Shown: positions 37,445 through 46,287, numbered from the stretch's first letter. The stretch: DNA of 64,000 nt from Flavobacteriaceae bacterium GSB9 (GCA_022749295.1 CP062007.1:2976001-3040000); one strand, 5' to 3'. Program-made: numbers and translations. Notes: generated from the sequence alone by a model not told the origin.

Positions 37445-38029
37445 ATGAATGTTTACCCAAAAATAATAAGCAGAGTATTAAGCGTAATAGCCTTTTTGGT
37501 AGTTACGGTAAATGTATCTCAAGCGCAAGAATTTAATTTGTCTAACGACGCCTCTTCTTTAAAGGTTTATGGTACTTCCAGTTTACATGACTGGCATATC
37601 AATGCAGAGCAGCAAAGTGGCAAGATAGCTTTTGAAGCTATTGAAGCGGGGAAAATAGAAAGTTTATCGCTTTCTGTGGTAGCTGAAAGTCTAAAGAGTG
37701 GGAAATCGTCAATGGACAAGAATACTTATAAAGCTTTAGATACCAAAAAACACAAGTCTATAACCTTTCAGTTAACACAGGTAAAAAGTGTAACTAATAA
37801 AGGAGAAGGCGTTTATGCGGTAGATGCTCTGGGCAACTTAACCATAGCTGGAACAAAAAAACTTGTACCATTAAAGTTTACCCTTAATGTAGCAAACTCT
37901 AAAGTGAAATTAGAAGGCGAAAAAACCTTTAAAATGACAGCGTTTAACATAGAGCCACCAACAGCATTGTTTGGAACTATTACTACAGGAGATGAAGTAA
38001 CAATTAAATTTTTAACCATATTTAAATAA
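37445..38029 (+). CDS. YceI-family exported protein
   Basis: A 194-residue protein with a signal peptide (1-27) and one YceI lipocalin-like domain (about 30-194). Typical text is GTSSLHDWHINAEQQSGKI, MDKNTYKALDTKKHKSITF, GNLTIAGTKKLVPLKFTLNV and FNIEPPTALFGTITTGDEV. YceI proteins bind isoprenoid-type lipids in the periplasm. The porin gene begins 28 bases downstream and a second, more distant YceI protein follows at 39479, so the three may work together. Confidence 0.9.
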   Translation: MNVYPKIISRVLSVIAFLVVTVNVSQAQEFNLSNDASSLKVYGTSSLHDWHINAEQQSGKIAFEAIEAGKIESLSLSVVAESLKSGKSSMDKNTYKALDTKKHKSITFQLTQVKSVTNKGEGVYAVDALGNLTIAGTKKLVPLKFTLNVANSKVKLEGEKTFKMTAFNIEPPTALFGTITTGDEVTIKFLTIFK

Positions 38030-38057
38030 CCAAGTAAAACAAAAAAAAGTAGAAATC

Positions 38058-39344
38058 ATGAAATCAATATTAAACAAAACGTTACTATTAGTAGGTGTTT
38101 TAGCTGGATTTAGCAGTTATGCACAAAACAGAGATTTAGACAATTACAGACAACCTGATCAACGCGGTGTTAATGTATTCGAAGCGAAAAAGGATACAGT
38201 AACTTCCTTTGATGGTGTTAAAGTGAGAGTTGGAGGTGCTTCAACGTTACAGTTTCAAGCTATTAGCCATGAAAATTCTGGGGATGCACCATTAGCAGAA
38301 ATAGGTAATAACTTTAACTTAGCAACTGCAAACTTTGATTTAGATGTTGCTTTAGCCGATGGTGTACGTATGCACTTAAGAACCTATTTGTCATCTCGTC
38401 ACCACCCAGAGCCTTATGTTAAAGGAGGTTACTTCCAAATTGATAAATTAGATTTTATCAGTGAAGGGCTTTTGGCAGACTTTATGAAAAAAGCAACCAT
38501 TAAAATTGGGCACATGGAAAACAACTATGGTGATGCACACTTTAGAAGAAGTGACAATGCACAAACCATTTACAATCCATTTGTTGGTAACCTTATTATG
38601 GATGCCTTTACAACCGAAGTAGGTGCCGAATTCTATTATGGATGCAACAGTGGATTTTTCGGAATGGTTGGATTCTCTAACGGTAAATTAAACCAATCTG
38701 TTGAAAACCCTATAAGCAGAAGAACAGGTGAGTATACAAGTGATATCACTGGAGGCGCCTCTTTCCTAGCGAAATTGGGTTATGATAAGCAATATAATGA
38801 CGACTTCCGATTCAGATTAACAGGGTCGTTGTACAACACCGGTTATGTGCCAAGTTTATATTTGTATACTGCAGATAGAACAGGGTCTAGATATTACCAT
38901 GTTATGGAGCCAATGGGGTCTTCAGGTTTTAGATCAGGACGTTTTTCGCCTAGTTTTAGAAACAGTGTAACAGCTATTATGGTAAACCCATTTGTAAAAT
39001 ACCAAGGATTGGAATTCTTCGGAACTTTTGAAACCGTTTCAGGTAAATCAACAGGTGATACTGATACCAGAACTGCAACGCAATATGCTGGCGAATTAAT
39101 CTACAGATTTGGTCAAAGTGAGAATTTCTACATAGGTGGCCGTTACAATGTAGTTGATTCTGAAGAAACAAGTGGCGATGTAACCATAGACAGAATTCAA
39201 TTAGGTGCAGGTTGGTTTATGACTAAAAACATCCTTTTAAAAGCAGAATATGTTGACCAGTCTTACGATGGTTTTGCTGCAGGATCATTGCTAGACGATG
39301 GTCAATTTAATGGGCTTACCCTAGAAGCTGCGATTAGTTTCTAA
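38058..39344 (+). CDS. Outer-membrane porin-like beta-barrel
   Basis: A 428-residue protein with a signal peptide (1-22, ending SSYAQ). Alternating beta-strands fill the rest, with strongly amphipathic stretches such as NFDLDVALADGVRMHLRTYL, MVNPFVKYQGLEFFGTFETV and SENFYIGGRYNVVDSEETSG. It ends in Phe (LTLEAAISF), the normal barrel signature. The 428-residue length fits a 16 to 18-strand barrel. The solute is unknown. It lies between two YceI genes, with a terminator hairpin downstream at 39368-39436. Confidence 0.8.
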   Translation: MKSILNKTLLLVGVLAGFSSYAQNRDLDNYRQPDQRGVNVFEAKKDTVTSFDGVKVRVGGASTLQFQAISHENSGDAPLAEIGNNFNLATANFDLDVALADGVRMHLRTYLSSRHHPEPYVKGGYFQIDKLDFISEGLLADFMKKATIKIGHMENNYGDAHFRRSDNAQTIYNPFVGNLIMDAFTTEVGAEFYYGCNSGFFGMVGFSNGKLNQSVENPISRRTGEYTSDITGGASFLAKLGYDKQYNDDFRFRLTGSLYNTGYVPSLYLYTADRTGSRYYHVMEPMGSSGFRSGRFSPSFRNSVTAIMVNPFVKYQGLEFFGTFETVSGKSTGDTDTRTATQYAGELIYRFGQSENFYIGGRYNVVDSEETSGDVTIDRIQLGAGWFMTKNILLKAEYVDQSYDGFAAGSLLDDGQFNGLTLEAAISF

Positions 39345-39367
39345 GGCTCTAGGAAAGGACAATAAAG

Positions 39368-39436
39368 TTAAGCTCAAAATGGCATAATCCGATGATATTT
39401 TATCAAAATAGGTTATACTTTTGAGCTTAATTTTTT
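39368..39436 (+). terminator. Probable terminator after the porin gene
   Basis: TTAAGCTCAAAA (39368-39379) is exactly complementary to TTTTGAGCTTAA (39419-39430), followed by TTTTTT. The loop is 39 bases, long for a terminator, so part of it may have another role. Confidence 0.65.
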
Positions 39437-39478
39437 AATTTTAAAGAGAAAAAGCTTCAATAAAAAAGAAATTAAGGC

Positions 39479-40057
39479 ATGAAAAGGATACTATTTTTTG
39501 TTTCCATATTAGTGTTGTTGGCGTTTACAAGTAACTATGTTGAAAGTACATCTGTAATCATTACGCCCAACAGTGAGCTTGTCATTAATGGAAAAACTAA
39601 CGTAAATAGCTTTACATGCGAGTATGACGTTTTAAGGTTTAACAGACCTATTCCTATAGCTTTTAAAAGGGTGAACGACAGAATCGTCTTTGAAAAAGCC
39701 ACTCTAGTTTTAAACAATACATGTTTTGACTGTGGCGGAATGGGTATAAACGCCGATTTTCAAGAACTTTTAAAATCGGAGTCTTATCCAGAAATCTACA
39801 TCGATTTAAAAGAAATTAGTGCAGACCCTTTAAAAGAAAGTAAAATTCAAGCATTACTCGATTTAAATATTTCGGGGGTTTCAAAATCCTACACGATGCC
39901 GGTAAAGCTTGATGGTGAAAATACTTTGCTTGTTACTGGGGTATTGCGTTTAAATATTCGCGATTTTAACCTGGAGCCGCCTAAAAAAGCACTTGGGTTA
40001 ATCGTGGTAAAAGATACCATCGAAATTAAATTTAATTTAAAAATTAAAGAGCATTAA
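39479..40057 (+). CDS. Second YceI-like exported protein
   Basis: A 192-residue protein with a hydrophobic N-terminus (residues 4-20). The YceI-like fold reads ELVINGKTNVNSFTCEYDVL, GGMGINADFQELLKSESYPE, LDLNISGVSKSYTMPVKLDG and LRLNIRDFNLEPPKKALGL. Compared with the copy at 37445 it has a longer first half and a cysteine pair (NNTCFDCGG, residues about 81-84) that could form a disulfide. It is separated from the porin gene by the hairpin at 39368. By family it binds a lipid-like ligand; the partner is unknown. Confidence 0.82.
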   Translation: MKRILFFVSILVLLAFTSNYVESTSVIITPNSELVINGKTNVNSFTCEYDVLRFNRPIPIAFKRVNDRIVFEKATLVLNNTCFDCGGMGINADFQELLKSESYPEIYIDLKEISADPLKESKIQALLDLNISGVSKSYTMPVKLDGENTLLVTGVLRLNIRDFNLEPPKKALGLIVVKDTIEIKFNLKIKEH

Positions 40058-40125
40058 TTCAATGTGAAAATGTTAGGTTTCTTGTGAAGCAGCTAAAATT
40101 ATTACAGCCTTTGTATATGGGGGCT

Positions 40126-40164
40126 AAAAAAATCCTGAGCGATAAGATTTGCTCAGGATTTTTT
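40126..40164. terminator. Bidirectional terminator between the second YceI and DUF2807 genes
   Basis: AAAAAATCCTGAGC and GCTCAGGATTTTTT form a perfect 14-bp stem with the ten-base loop GATAAGATTT. It sits between two convergent genes and can serve both. Confidence 0.92.
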
Positions 40165-40179
40165 GTTTCTTGGTTGGTG

Positions 40180-40908
40180 TTATTCTCTTTTTATACTCCC
40201 AGAAGAACTTTCGTCTTTTTCAACGTTTTCAGGGTTGCCATAATACCTAATATCACCTCCGCTGGTAGCTTTGGCAATGAGTGCCTGTGTTGTGTTAATA
40301 GTAATATCGGCACCACTCGTAGCCTTAACTTGGCTAGATGCCACTATCAAGTCGGGCGCTTTTATATCGCTACCGCTAGTGGCCTCGGCAAAGAGGTTTG
40401 TGGTTTTTCCCGAAAGGCGCATATCGCTTCCACTGGTTGATTTGCAGTTTAAAACAGAAGTGACAATACTCAAATTCATATCACTGCCGCTTGTTGATTT
40501 TAAATCCAAGCGTTCAAGCGTAATAGTGTTAGTTGATTGTACATTGCTACCACTGGTGGCAATAATGTATTCAACATTTGTGAAGTTAACATATACTTTT
40601 TTCGATTTTGCTCTACCAATTTGCGATTTAGTATGGATTTTTAAAATACCATTTTCAACCTCGGTTAATATAAGGTCTTGAAGGTTTTTGTCGGCTTCAA
40701 CACTTATGCTTTCACTGTTGCTTTGTGTCAGTACAACATCAAGGCCTTCGGTAGCTTTAATGGTTGAAAAAGTTTCAGTAATTGGTCGTTCGGTTGTAAT
40801 AACATGGCCGTTACCCTTAACGCCTTGAAAGTAAGCGACGTCGAAATTGCACGAAAAAAGCGTTAAGCTTAATATGGAGGCTACAATGATTTTAATTAAT
40901 GTGGTCAT
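40180..40908 (-). CDS. DUF2807 lipoprotein with TSGSD-type repeats
   Basis: A 242-residue predicted lipoprotein; lipobox Cys20 (LSLTLFSCNFD). DUF2807 text starts at VKGNGHVITTERPITETFST. From about residue 115 a motif recurs every 20 or so residues: TSGSN, TSGSDMN, TSGSDMR, TSGSDIK, TSGADIT and TSGGDIR, then SSGSIK at the end. This indicates stacked rungs of a beta-solenoid with the TSGSD turns in register. It lies downstream of PadR and PspC genes on the same strand, a frequent Bacteroidota arrangement. Function is unknown; a surface or periplasmic structural role is possible. Confidence 0.87.
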   Translation of the reverse strand: MTTLIKIIVASILSLTLFSCNFDVAYFQGVKGNGHVITTERPITETFSTIKATEGLDVVLTQSNSESISVEADKNLQDLILTEVENGILKIHTKSQIGRAKSKKVYVNFTNVEYIIATSGSNVQSTNTITLERLDLKSTSGSDMNLSIVTSVLNCKSTSGSDMRLSGKTTNLFAEATSGSDIKAPDLIVASSQVKATSGADITINTTQALIAKATSGGDIRYYGNPENVEKDESSSGSIKRE

Positions 40909-41010
40909 GACTGTTTGTTTTTTGATTGATTATTTTAGTTCAAATATCTTTTATAATAGTTTTGATGAGAAACTTAAGTGGTTGATTTGTTGTTTTTTAA
41001 TGGTGGATTG

Positions 41011-42783
41011 TTATTCTTCTGAATCGATTCGAACGCCATCTGAATTGATGTTGACGTTTATCTCGTCCGATTCTGCTTTTATGCCCGTATCGTCAATTTT
41101 TAAATGGTTATTATCAGCATGTATTTCAATACTGCCATCGTCAATACTTACCTTGGGCGTTTTAATTTTTACGTTAAAATGATCTTCGTCTTCGTTATGG
41201 ATGCCCCTTTCCGTAATGGTTATATATTCGCTGGTTAGTCTTTTTTTATCCGATTTTCCGTAGTATAAAAAATCTTTCGCATTCATTTGGAACTTCACAA
41301 CAGTTCCAACGGGTAAAAATAGTGTAGTCACAACTCTTTGGTCGCTATACTTTTTCTCCACGGGAGTGGAGAGGTAAGCGTTTAAAAGCAGTTTATTTCC
41401 ATTTTGGAAATTATAGTTGTAATTAATGCTATTGGCACGAGCTATAGCGGCTTCGTAATGCCTTCCATCTGAAAATTTTTCTATTTGGATAGAGGCTAGC
41501 GAGTCGGCCGTTTGATTAACCAAAATATTAACATCTTTTATATATATGTTTTTTTCGCCATGCTCATCATAAGCTACTTTGAAATCGTTGCTTCTGTAAA
41601 ACGGATTTTTAAAATAATGGTTACTTGCTACGTCAACATAAAGTGTGTCTGTTGGTTTAATATTTAGTGTTTGTTTTTCAACAATACGTTCGTTGTAAGC
41701 ATGTTCACTTGCTTGGCGAATACCAACTATAATTAAACCAATAATCGACAAAATCCATAGCCCCAGTAAGGTGAATTTAGCTACATTTCCTATAGATTTT
41801 AGATTGTTTACGAGAATTTTTAACCCTAAATAAAATAGGAAAAAGAAAGGTGTTCCAACGGCAAAAAGAACCAAAAGCGATACAAACCAAATAGGTGTAT
41901 TGCCCGAGTTAACTATATCTACCATGTCCAGACCGGGAATATGGACAATATCTGTAACCCCAACGGAAAACAGTGCGATAATCAAGGCAATTAAGGTAGC
42001 TGCGCCAATAAAAATTAAAAAGATTCCAATAAACTTGGCAAATACTTTAAGTATAAATACAATAATATCGGCAAGTGTATCAAAAAACGTCCGGCTGGAT
42101 GATTTAATTGAGTTAGCGCTTTTTTTTACATCGACGTTTTTGGCTGCGTTACTTACCGAATCGGATACGTTTTTGGCCACATCGCTAACGGTTTCGGTAA
42201 CCGAATCAAAGCCGTCTTTGATTTTTTTTTCAATGTTACTGATGTTTACAGGTTCACCAGTCATCATTAGTTTTTCGGCTGTGGTTTTAGCTTCAGGTAT
42301 TAAAATCCAAAGTAAAATATACAATAGTACGCCTGTTCCAGCACCGAATATTAATAGTACCCAGGCCAGTCGTATCCAAACGGCATCAATGCCAAAATAA
42401 TGCGCTAAACCAGACGAAACACCACCAATGTAGGAGTTGTCAGTATCTCTAAATAATTTTTTAGATGGCTGTGATTTTCTTTTGAAACTGGTGTTTGGTT
42501 CATCCTCAAAAATTTCGTCGTCTACTAGGTAATCTTCAGGTTGTCCCATAATAGAAATTACCTGGTCTACTTCTTTAAGGCGAATGACCTGTTTGTCGTT
42601 CTGTACACGTTCGTTAAAAAGTTCGGCTATTCTGGCTTCAATGTCGGCTATAATTTCAGCACGGCCTTGCGAGTCGGTAAATGAACGTTTAATAGCCTCA
42701 AGATAGCGTTGTAGTTTTAGGTACGCATCTTCATCGATATGAAAAAATATACCGGCTAAATTTATGTTGACTGTTTTATTCAT
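41011..42783 (-). CDS. PspC-domain membrane protein
   Basis: A 590-residue membrane protein. The cytosolic start (about 1-100) has KTVNINLAGIFFHIDEDAYL and EIIADIEARIAELFNERVQN. The PspC domain (about 108-170) reads RDTDNSYIGGVSSGLAHYFG and WIRLAWVLLIFGAGTGVLLY. Three or more further transmembrane helices follow (about 240-375), then a large periplasmic beta-rich part that ends EIHADNNHLKIDDTGIKAES and resembles a DUF2807-like fold. PspC domains belong to envelope-stress systems. Its start overlaps the PadR stop by four bases (ATGA), so the two are coupled. Confidence 0.9.
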   Translation of the reverse strand: MNKTVNINLAGIFFHIDEDAYLKLQRYLEAIKRSFTDSQGRAEIIADIEARIAELFNERVQNDKQVIRLKEVDQVISIMGQPEDYLVDDEIFEDEPNTSFKRKSQPSKKLFRDTDNSYIGGVSSGLAHYFGIDAVWIRLAWVLLIFGAGTGVLLYILLWILIPEAKTTAEKLMMTGEPVNISNIEKKIKDGFDSVTETVSDVAKNVSDSVSNAAKNVDVKKSANSIKSSSRTFFDTLADIIVFILKVFAKFIGIFLIFIGAATLIALIIALFSVGVTDIVHIPGLDMVDIVNSGNTPIWFVSLLVLFAVGTPFFFLFYLGLKILVNNLKSIGNVAKFTLLGLWILSIIGLIIVGIRQASEHAYNERIVEKQTLNIKPTDTLYVDVASNHYFKNPFYRSNDFKVAYDEHGEKNIYIKDVNILVNQTADSLASIQIEKFSDGRHYEAAIARANSINYNYNFQNGNKLLLNAYLSTPVEKKYSDQRVVTTLFLPVGTVVKFQMNAKDFLYYGKSDKKRLTSEYITITERGIHNEDEDHFNVKIKTPKVSIDDGSIEIHADNNHLKIDDTGIKAESDEINVNINSDGVRIDSEE

Positions 42784-43121
42784 TTTTTTGTGTTTTTTTG
42801 GCTAGTTACAATGTTTACTGCGTTACGTAATTCGTTCCAAGTGGTATCCAGTTCGTTTAGAAACAGTTTGCCTGTTTCGGTTAATCCGTAATACTTTCTT
42901 GGGGGACCAGAGGTACTTTCTTCCCATCTGTAATTTAAAAGTCCGGCGTTTTTTAGCCGCGTTAATAGCGGGTAAATGGTGCCCTCAACCACCAGCAATT
43001 TTGCGTCTTTAAGCGTATCGAGAATTTCTGCAACATAAGCATCGTCGTCTTTTAAAACCGACAGTATGCAGAACTCCAAAACGCCTTTGCGCATTTGTGC
43101 TTTTGTGTTTTCTATCTTCAT
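42780..43121 (-). CDS. PadR-family transcriptional regulator
   Basis: A 113-residue winged-helix regulator. Typical text is KGVLEFCILSVLKDDDAYVA, EILDTLKDAKLLVVEGTIYP and LLTRLKNAGLLNYRWEES, followed by GPPRKYYGLTETGKLFLNEL and a C-terminal dimerisation helix. PadR proteins usually repress their own operon until a ligand or stress releases them. It is coupled to pspC and probably controls the PspC and DUF2807 genes. A GATTGATT repeat tract lies directly upstream (43161-43210). Confidence 0.93.
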   Translation of the reverse strand: MKIENTKAQMRKGVLEFCILSVLKDDDAYVAEILDTLKDAKLLVVEGTIYPLLTRLKNAGLLNYRWEESTSGPPRKYYGLTETGKLFLNELDTTWNELRNAVNIVTSQKNTKK

Positions 43122-43160
43122 GTTGTCATTCGTTTAATGTGGTGAAACTGTTCATTTTTT

Positions 43161-43210
43161 GATTGATTTGATTGATTTGATTGATGATTTTTTTATGATT
43201 GATTATTTTA
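43161..43210. repeat. GATTGATT-rich repeat tract upstream of the PadR-PspC operon
   Basis: GATTGATTT is repeated about three times from 43161 with a related copy (TGATTGATTATTTTA) ending near 43210. The same core occurs at 40921-40937, 43657-43668 and 43761-43768, each upstream of another gene of the cluster. It is a candidate regulator site or a leader feature. Confidence 0.55.
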
Positions 43211-43649
43211 AAAATTGTATAGTAAATGGATATTTAAACACCTCGCCATCGCGTGCTTTTAAACTCGCTTTAATTATAAGTACAAGTTCAACTATAAAAG
43301 CGATAATGGCAATGGCGCCAATAAAGCCTCCTAAGTAAAGTAATGGGGAAGGCTTACCAATACTGATATGAAAATCATGGAAACCATGAAAATCTATATA
43401 ATCTAAACCGCCTAATATTTTGAAAATAAAAAACGGCATGGTGAGTGTACCCAATATAACGGCATATAATAAAATGCTCATTTGAAAATTTATAATCTGT
43501 TTGCCGTTGGCATTAATAAATTCCGATTTGTCTTTGTTTGCTATCCACAACACTATAGGCCCAATAAAATTCCCAAACGGTATAAAAAACCGGGTAAATG
43601 TCGATAAATGAATAAAGGTGGCGATGTTTTTTTGATGATTATCTAACAT
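43203..43649 (-). CDS. DUF4870-like membrane protein
   Basis: About 148 residues from the ATG at 43649 (MLDNHQKNIATFIHLSTFTR); an upstream in-frame start at 43694 is less likely. DUF4870-type text: PFGNFIGPIVLWIANKDKSE, then INANGKQIINFQMSILLYAV. Three or four transmembrane helices are visible, with the last at about 105-130 (LLYLGGFIGAIAIIAFIVEL). It ends KYPFTIQFLK. The family is of unknown function and is common near PspC genes. It is read in the same direction as the PadR-PspC genes with a gap of about 80 bases. Confidence 0.87.
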   Translation of the reverse strand: MLDNHQKNIATFIHLSTFTRFFIPFGNFIGPIVLWIANKDKSEFINANGKQIINFQMSILLYAVILGTLTMPFFIFKILGGLDYIDFHGFHDFHISIGKPSPLLYLGGFIGAIAIIAFIVELVLIIKASLKARDGEVFKYPFTIQFLK

Positions 43650-43807
43650 GATTATTTTGATTGATGATAAAACATATAATAGTTTCTTATGCAAATATAT
43701 GTCTAAAAACAGGTACTTTGTTACGCATAGTACTAAAAATTAACATAAATTTAACAATTATGATTGATTAATAATTTTATAAATTAGTGAAAAAAATAAA
43801 AGATGAT

Positions 43808-44260
43808 ATGGCTTTAACCCCAAGAAAACTAAATACTTTCACCATGTTTAAATTGCCTTCAGCATATTTGTGTGGTGTGCGTACAAAATACATCGATTCG
43901 CAAAAGTGTGTGGTTACTGTTAAGCACAAATGGATTAACCAAAATCCATTTAAATCGATGTTTTGGGCCGTGCAAGGTATGGCAGCCGAGTTTTCAACCG
44001 GGGCACTCGTAACAGACAAAATTCAAGAGACTGGTAAAAAAGTTTCCATGTTGGTTATCTCAAATAAGTCTGAATTTACAAAAAAAGCCACTGGAAAAAT
44101 CACATTTACTTGTAACGATGGAAACTTAATTGATGAAGCATTAGAACAGGCGATAAAGACCAAGGAAGGCCAAACATTTTGGATGACATCGGTTGGTATT
44201 GATGAACAAGGTGATGCGGTGTCTACTTTTAAGTTTAAATGGAGTATTAAGGTTAAATAG
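43808..44260 (+). CDS. DUF4442 hotdog-fold protein
   Basis: About 150 residues from the ATG at 43808 (MALTPRKLNTFTMFKLPSAY); a GTG at 43787 would add a lysine-rich leader that family members lack. The text fits the DUF4442 thioesterase-like group: YLCGVRTKYIDSQKCVVTV, HKWINQNPFKSMFWAVQGMA and AEFSTGALVTDK. Hotdog proteins of this type are thought to act on acyl-CoA or acyl-ACP, but no substrate can be named. It is divergent from the DUF4870 gene. Confidence 0.85.
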   Translation: MALTPRKLNTFTMFKLPSAYLCGVRTKYIDSQKCVVTVKHKWINQNPFKSMFWAVQGMAAEFSTGALVTDKIQETGKKVSMLVISNKSEFTKKATGKITFTCNDGNLIDEALEQAIKTKEGQTFWMTSVGIDEQGDAVSTFKFKWSIKVK

Positions 44261-44408
44261 AGGAGAGCTCAGTTTAGTAGGTGGTGATTTTTCTGAGATT
44301 TATGGCTTTTGGGATTTTAGGTTCATTTTTAAGAATTTGAAAAATTTTGTAACAAAATCAATAACATTTCAACCAATAAACAGTTAAACACTTAAACCTC
44401 AATTAAAA

Positions 44409-45209
44409 ATGACAGCACACGAAATTGACTATAGAATCTACGGTGAAGAAATGCAATACGTAGAAATCGAACTCGATCCCCAAGAGGGTGTTATCGCCGA
44501 AGCAGGGAGTTTTATGATGATGGACGACGGCATTAAAATGGAAACTATTTTTGGTGACGGTTCGCAAAAAGATACAGGGTTTTTAGGTAAAATACTAGGC
44601 GCAGGAAAACGTATTTTAACTGGTGAAAGCCTATTTATGACCGCGTTTTATAGTACCCTTCCAGGAAAAAGAAACGTATCATTTGCATCGCCATATCCTG
44701 GTAAAATAATCCCAATAGACCTTACCCAATTTGGCGGTAAGTTTATCTGCCAAAAAGATGCCTTCCTTTGTGCCGCAAAAGGTGTAAGCGTCGGTATAGA
44801 GTTTTCTAAAAAACTGGGGCGCGGACTCTTTGGTGGCGAAGGTTTTATTATGCAAAAGTTAGAGGGTGATGGTATGGCTTTTGTCCATGCCGGAGGAACC
44901 ATGGCCATGAAAGAACTTAAAGCAGGAGAAACCTTGCGTGTAGATACTGGCTGTATTGTTGGTTTTGATCAAACTATTGATTATGATATTGAATTTATCG
45001 GTGGAATAAAAAATAGCATTTTTGGAGGAGAAGGCTTGTTTTTCGCAAAATTGCAGGGCCCCGGTACAGTTTACCTACAGTCGTTGCCTTTTAGTCGGTT
45101 GGCAGGTCGCGTTTTAGCATCGGCACCAAGAGGTGGAGGAAGAGACAAAGGCGAAGGTAGTATTTTAGGAGGGATAGGCGATTTAATCGATGGCGACAAT
45201 AGGTTTTAA
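44409..45209 (+). CDS. AIM24/TIGR00266-family protein
   Basis: A 266-residue soluble beta-rich protein. Family signs are [40 protein letters not shown] and [20 protein letters not shown] in the first half, then [20 protein letters not shown] and [20 protein letters not shown] in the second, with a glycine-rich end. The two halves look like an internal repeat of a beta-barrel fold. The family is widespread and named after a yeast mitochondrial protein; the bacterial role is unknown. Confidence 0.9.
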   Translation: MTAHEIDYRIYGEEMQYVEIELDPQEGVIAEAGSFMMMDDGIKMETIFGDGSQKDTGFLGKILGAGKRILTGESLFMTAFYSTLPGKRNVSFASPYPGKIIPIDLTQFGGKFICQKDAFLCAAKGVSVGIEFSKKLGRGLFGGEGFIMQKLEGDGMAFVHAGGTMAMKELKAGETLRVDTGCIVGFDQTIDYDIEFIGGIKNSIFGGEGLFFAKLQGPGTVYLQSLPFSRLAGRVLASAPRGGGRDKGEGSILGGIGDLIDGDNRF

Positions 45210-45329
45210 GGTTTATTTAACGAAAAAATTGGTAGGTTATCTGTTTTTTTGTTAAATTTATCCAATCTTAAAAAGAAAGCCTATAGTATAAATCTACATT
45301 TTTAAACCTAACCCTTAACTATAAAAAAT

Positions 45330-45527
45330 ATGGCACGAGCAATGCTTGAGTATACAAAAACTATACTTAATAAAGTTAGTTTTGACCCAACGTTGTTTTG
45401 CAGAGAGGTACAAAAAGCGGTACAACGCTTATTACCTTATGAGATTGAAGAGTTAAAACTGTTTATTCACTCTCTTATACGGCAAAACCCAGAATTAAAT
45501 CAATGTTTAATTTATTTAAAAACATAA
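45330..45527 (+). CDS. Small conserved protein of unknown function
   Basis: A 65-residue helical, cytosolic protein starting MARAMLEYTKTILNKVSFDP, with CREVQKAVQRLLPYEIEELK and HSLIRQNPELNQCLIYLK. It has two cysteines (residues 24 and 58), no signal peptide and no membrane helix. The pattern resembles a small protein that recurs in Flavobacteriia, as I recall, but it has no assigned function. It has its own leader and a strong terminator that starts inside its stop codon, so it looks like a genuine single-gene unit. Confidence 0.75.
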   Translation: MARAMLEYTKTILNKVSFDPTLFCREVQKAVQRLLPYEIEELKLFIHSLIRQNPELNQCLIYLKT

Positions 45528-45555
45528 AAAAAGCGACCAATTGGTCGCTTTTTTT
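45526..45555 (+). terminator. Terminator of the 65-residue protein gene
   Basis: AAAAAAAGCGACCAA and TTGGTCGCTTTTTTT form a perfect stem with T run. It begins at the stop codon of the small gene. Confidence 0.9.
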
Positions 45556-45864
45556 ATGTTTTTAAATCGTAGATGATAAGTCATTAAAGAGTTTTTGTAA
45601 CTTAATTAATACTGACTATCAACCTATCAACAATCGATTTTGCTGATGTCAAATAAATAAATTGAACAATTTTCGTTGATGCATGGACAATTTTCAAAAA
45701 CAACTTTAAATCATTGGTAATTAAGGTGTTTTTAACAATTTATTGTAATATGTAGTTTATTAAATGTTCTGGAACAATGGTGAACAGGTGTGTTTTAATT
45801 GCTGTCTCTTTAGTATTATTTTTTAGGCCTTCTTAGTTTTATATTATGTTTTCGTGTGGTTTTT
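45556..45864. other. Gene-free stretch
   Basis: A 309-base AT-rich region between a terminator and the convergent VOC gene. I see no coding frame, clear hairpin or promoter pair in it. Confidence 0.5.
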
Positions 45865-46287
45865 TTATTTGTAAAATTCTCGTTCATTGACTTTAATAGT
45901 GGTTAATTCAACTGTATACCCATCGAGATCTTTTATGTATATTGAGTCAAAATAATAATGGTCCTGGATATTGAATTCCAAATTCAATTCTACATATCTT
46001 TTTTTAGCTCTTTCAAAGTTTTCATTTGTTACATTAAACGCAAAATGGTCAATTTTTACATTTTTTGAAGATAGTTCAAGTTTAACGTGAGTTGTGTTAG
46101 CGGGAAACAATGCGATTCCAGATTTTCCGGAAAGTAAAAAGATTGGAAAGTCTCCCCATTCAGGTAATTGATAGCGTTTTAGCCCCAATACTTTTTCATG
46201 CCATTTTGCAGAAGCTTCTATGTCAGAAACTCGAATTGCTACGTGACCTAAAAATTCAATATCTATTTTATTATCATTATTTGTCAT
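45865..46287 (-). CDS. VOC-superfamily (glyoxalase/dioxygenase-like) protein
   Basis: A 140-residue protein with the paired beta-alpha-beta-beta-beta modules of the vicinal-oxygen-chelate fold. Module one starts EFLGHVAIRVSDIEASAKWH with EKVLGLKRYQLP; module two reads KIDHFAFNVTNENFERAKKR and ends YIKDLDGYTVELTTI. Candidate metal ligands are His10 in the first module, His88 (KIDHFAF) and Glu near YTVELT. Substrate is unknown; members include glyoxalases, dioxygenases and antibiotic-resistance proteins. It stands alone between gene-poor stretches. Confidence 0.85.
   Translation of the reverse strand: MTNNDNKIDIEFLGHVAIRVSDIEASAKWHEKVLGLKRYQLPEWGDFPIFLLSGKSGIALFPANTTHVKLELSSKNVKIDHFAFNVTNENFERAKKRYVELNLEFNIQDHYYFDSIYIKDLDGYTVELTTIKVNEREFYK

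Noticed and set aside
40271-40681. Plus-strand open frame with repeated ISLPLV text
   Set aside because: It is the mirror of the TSGSD repeats of the DUF2807 lipoprotein; the minus-strand reading is clearly the coding one.
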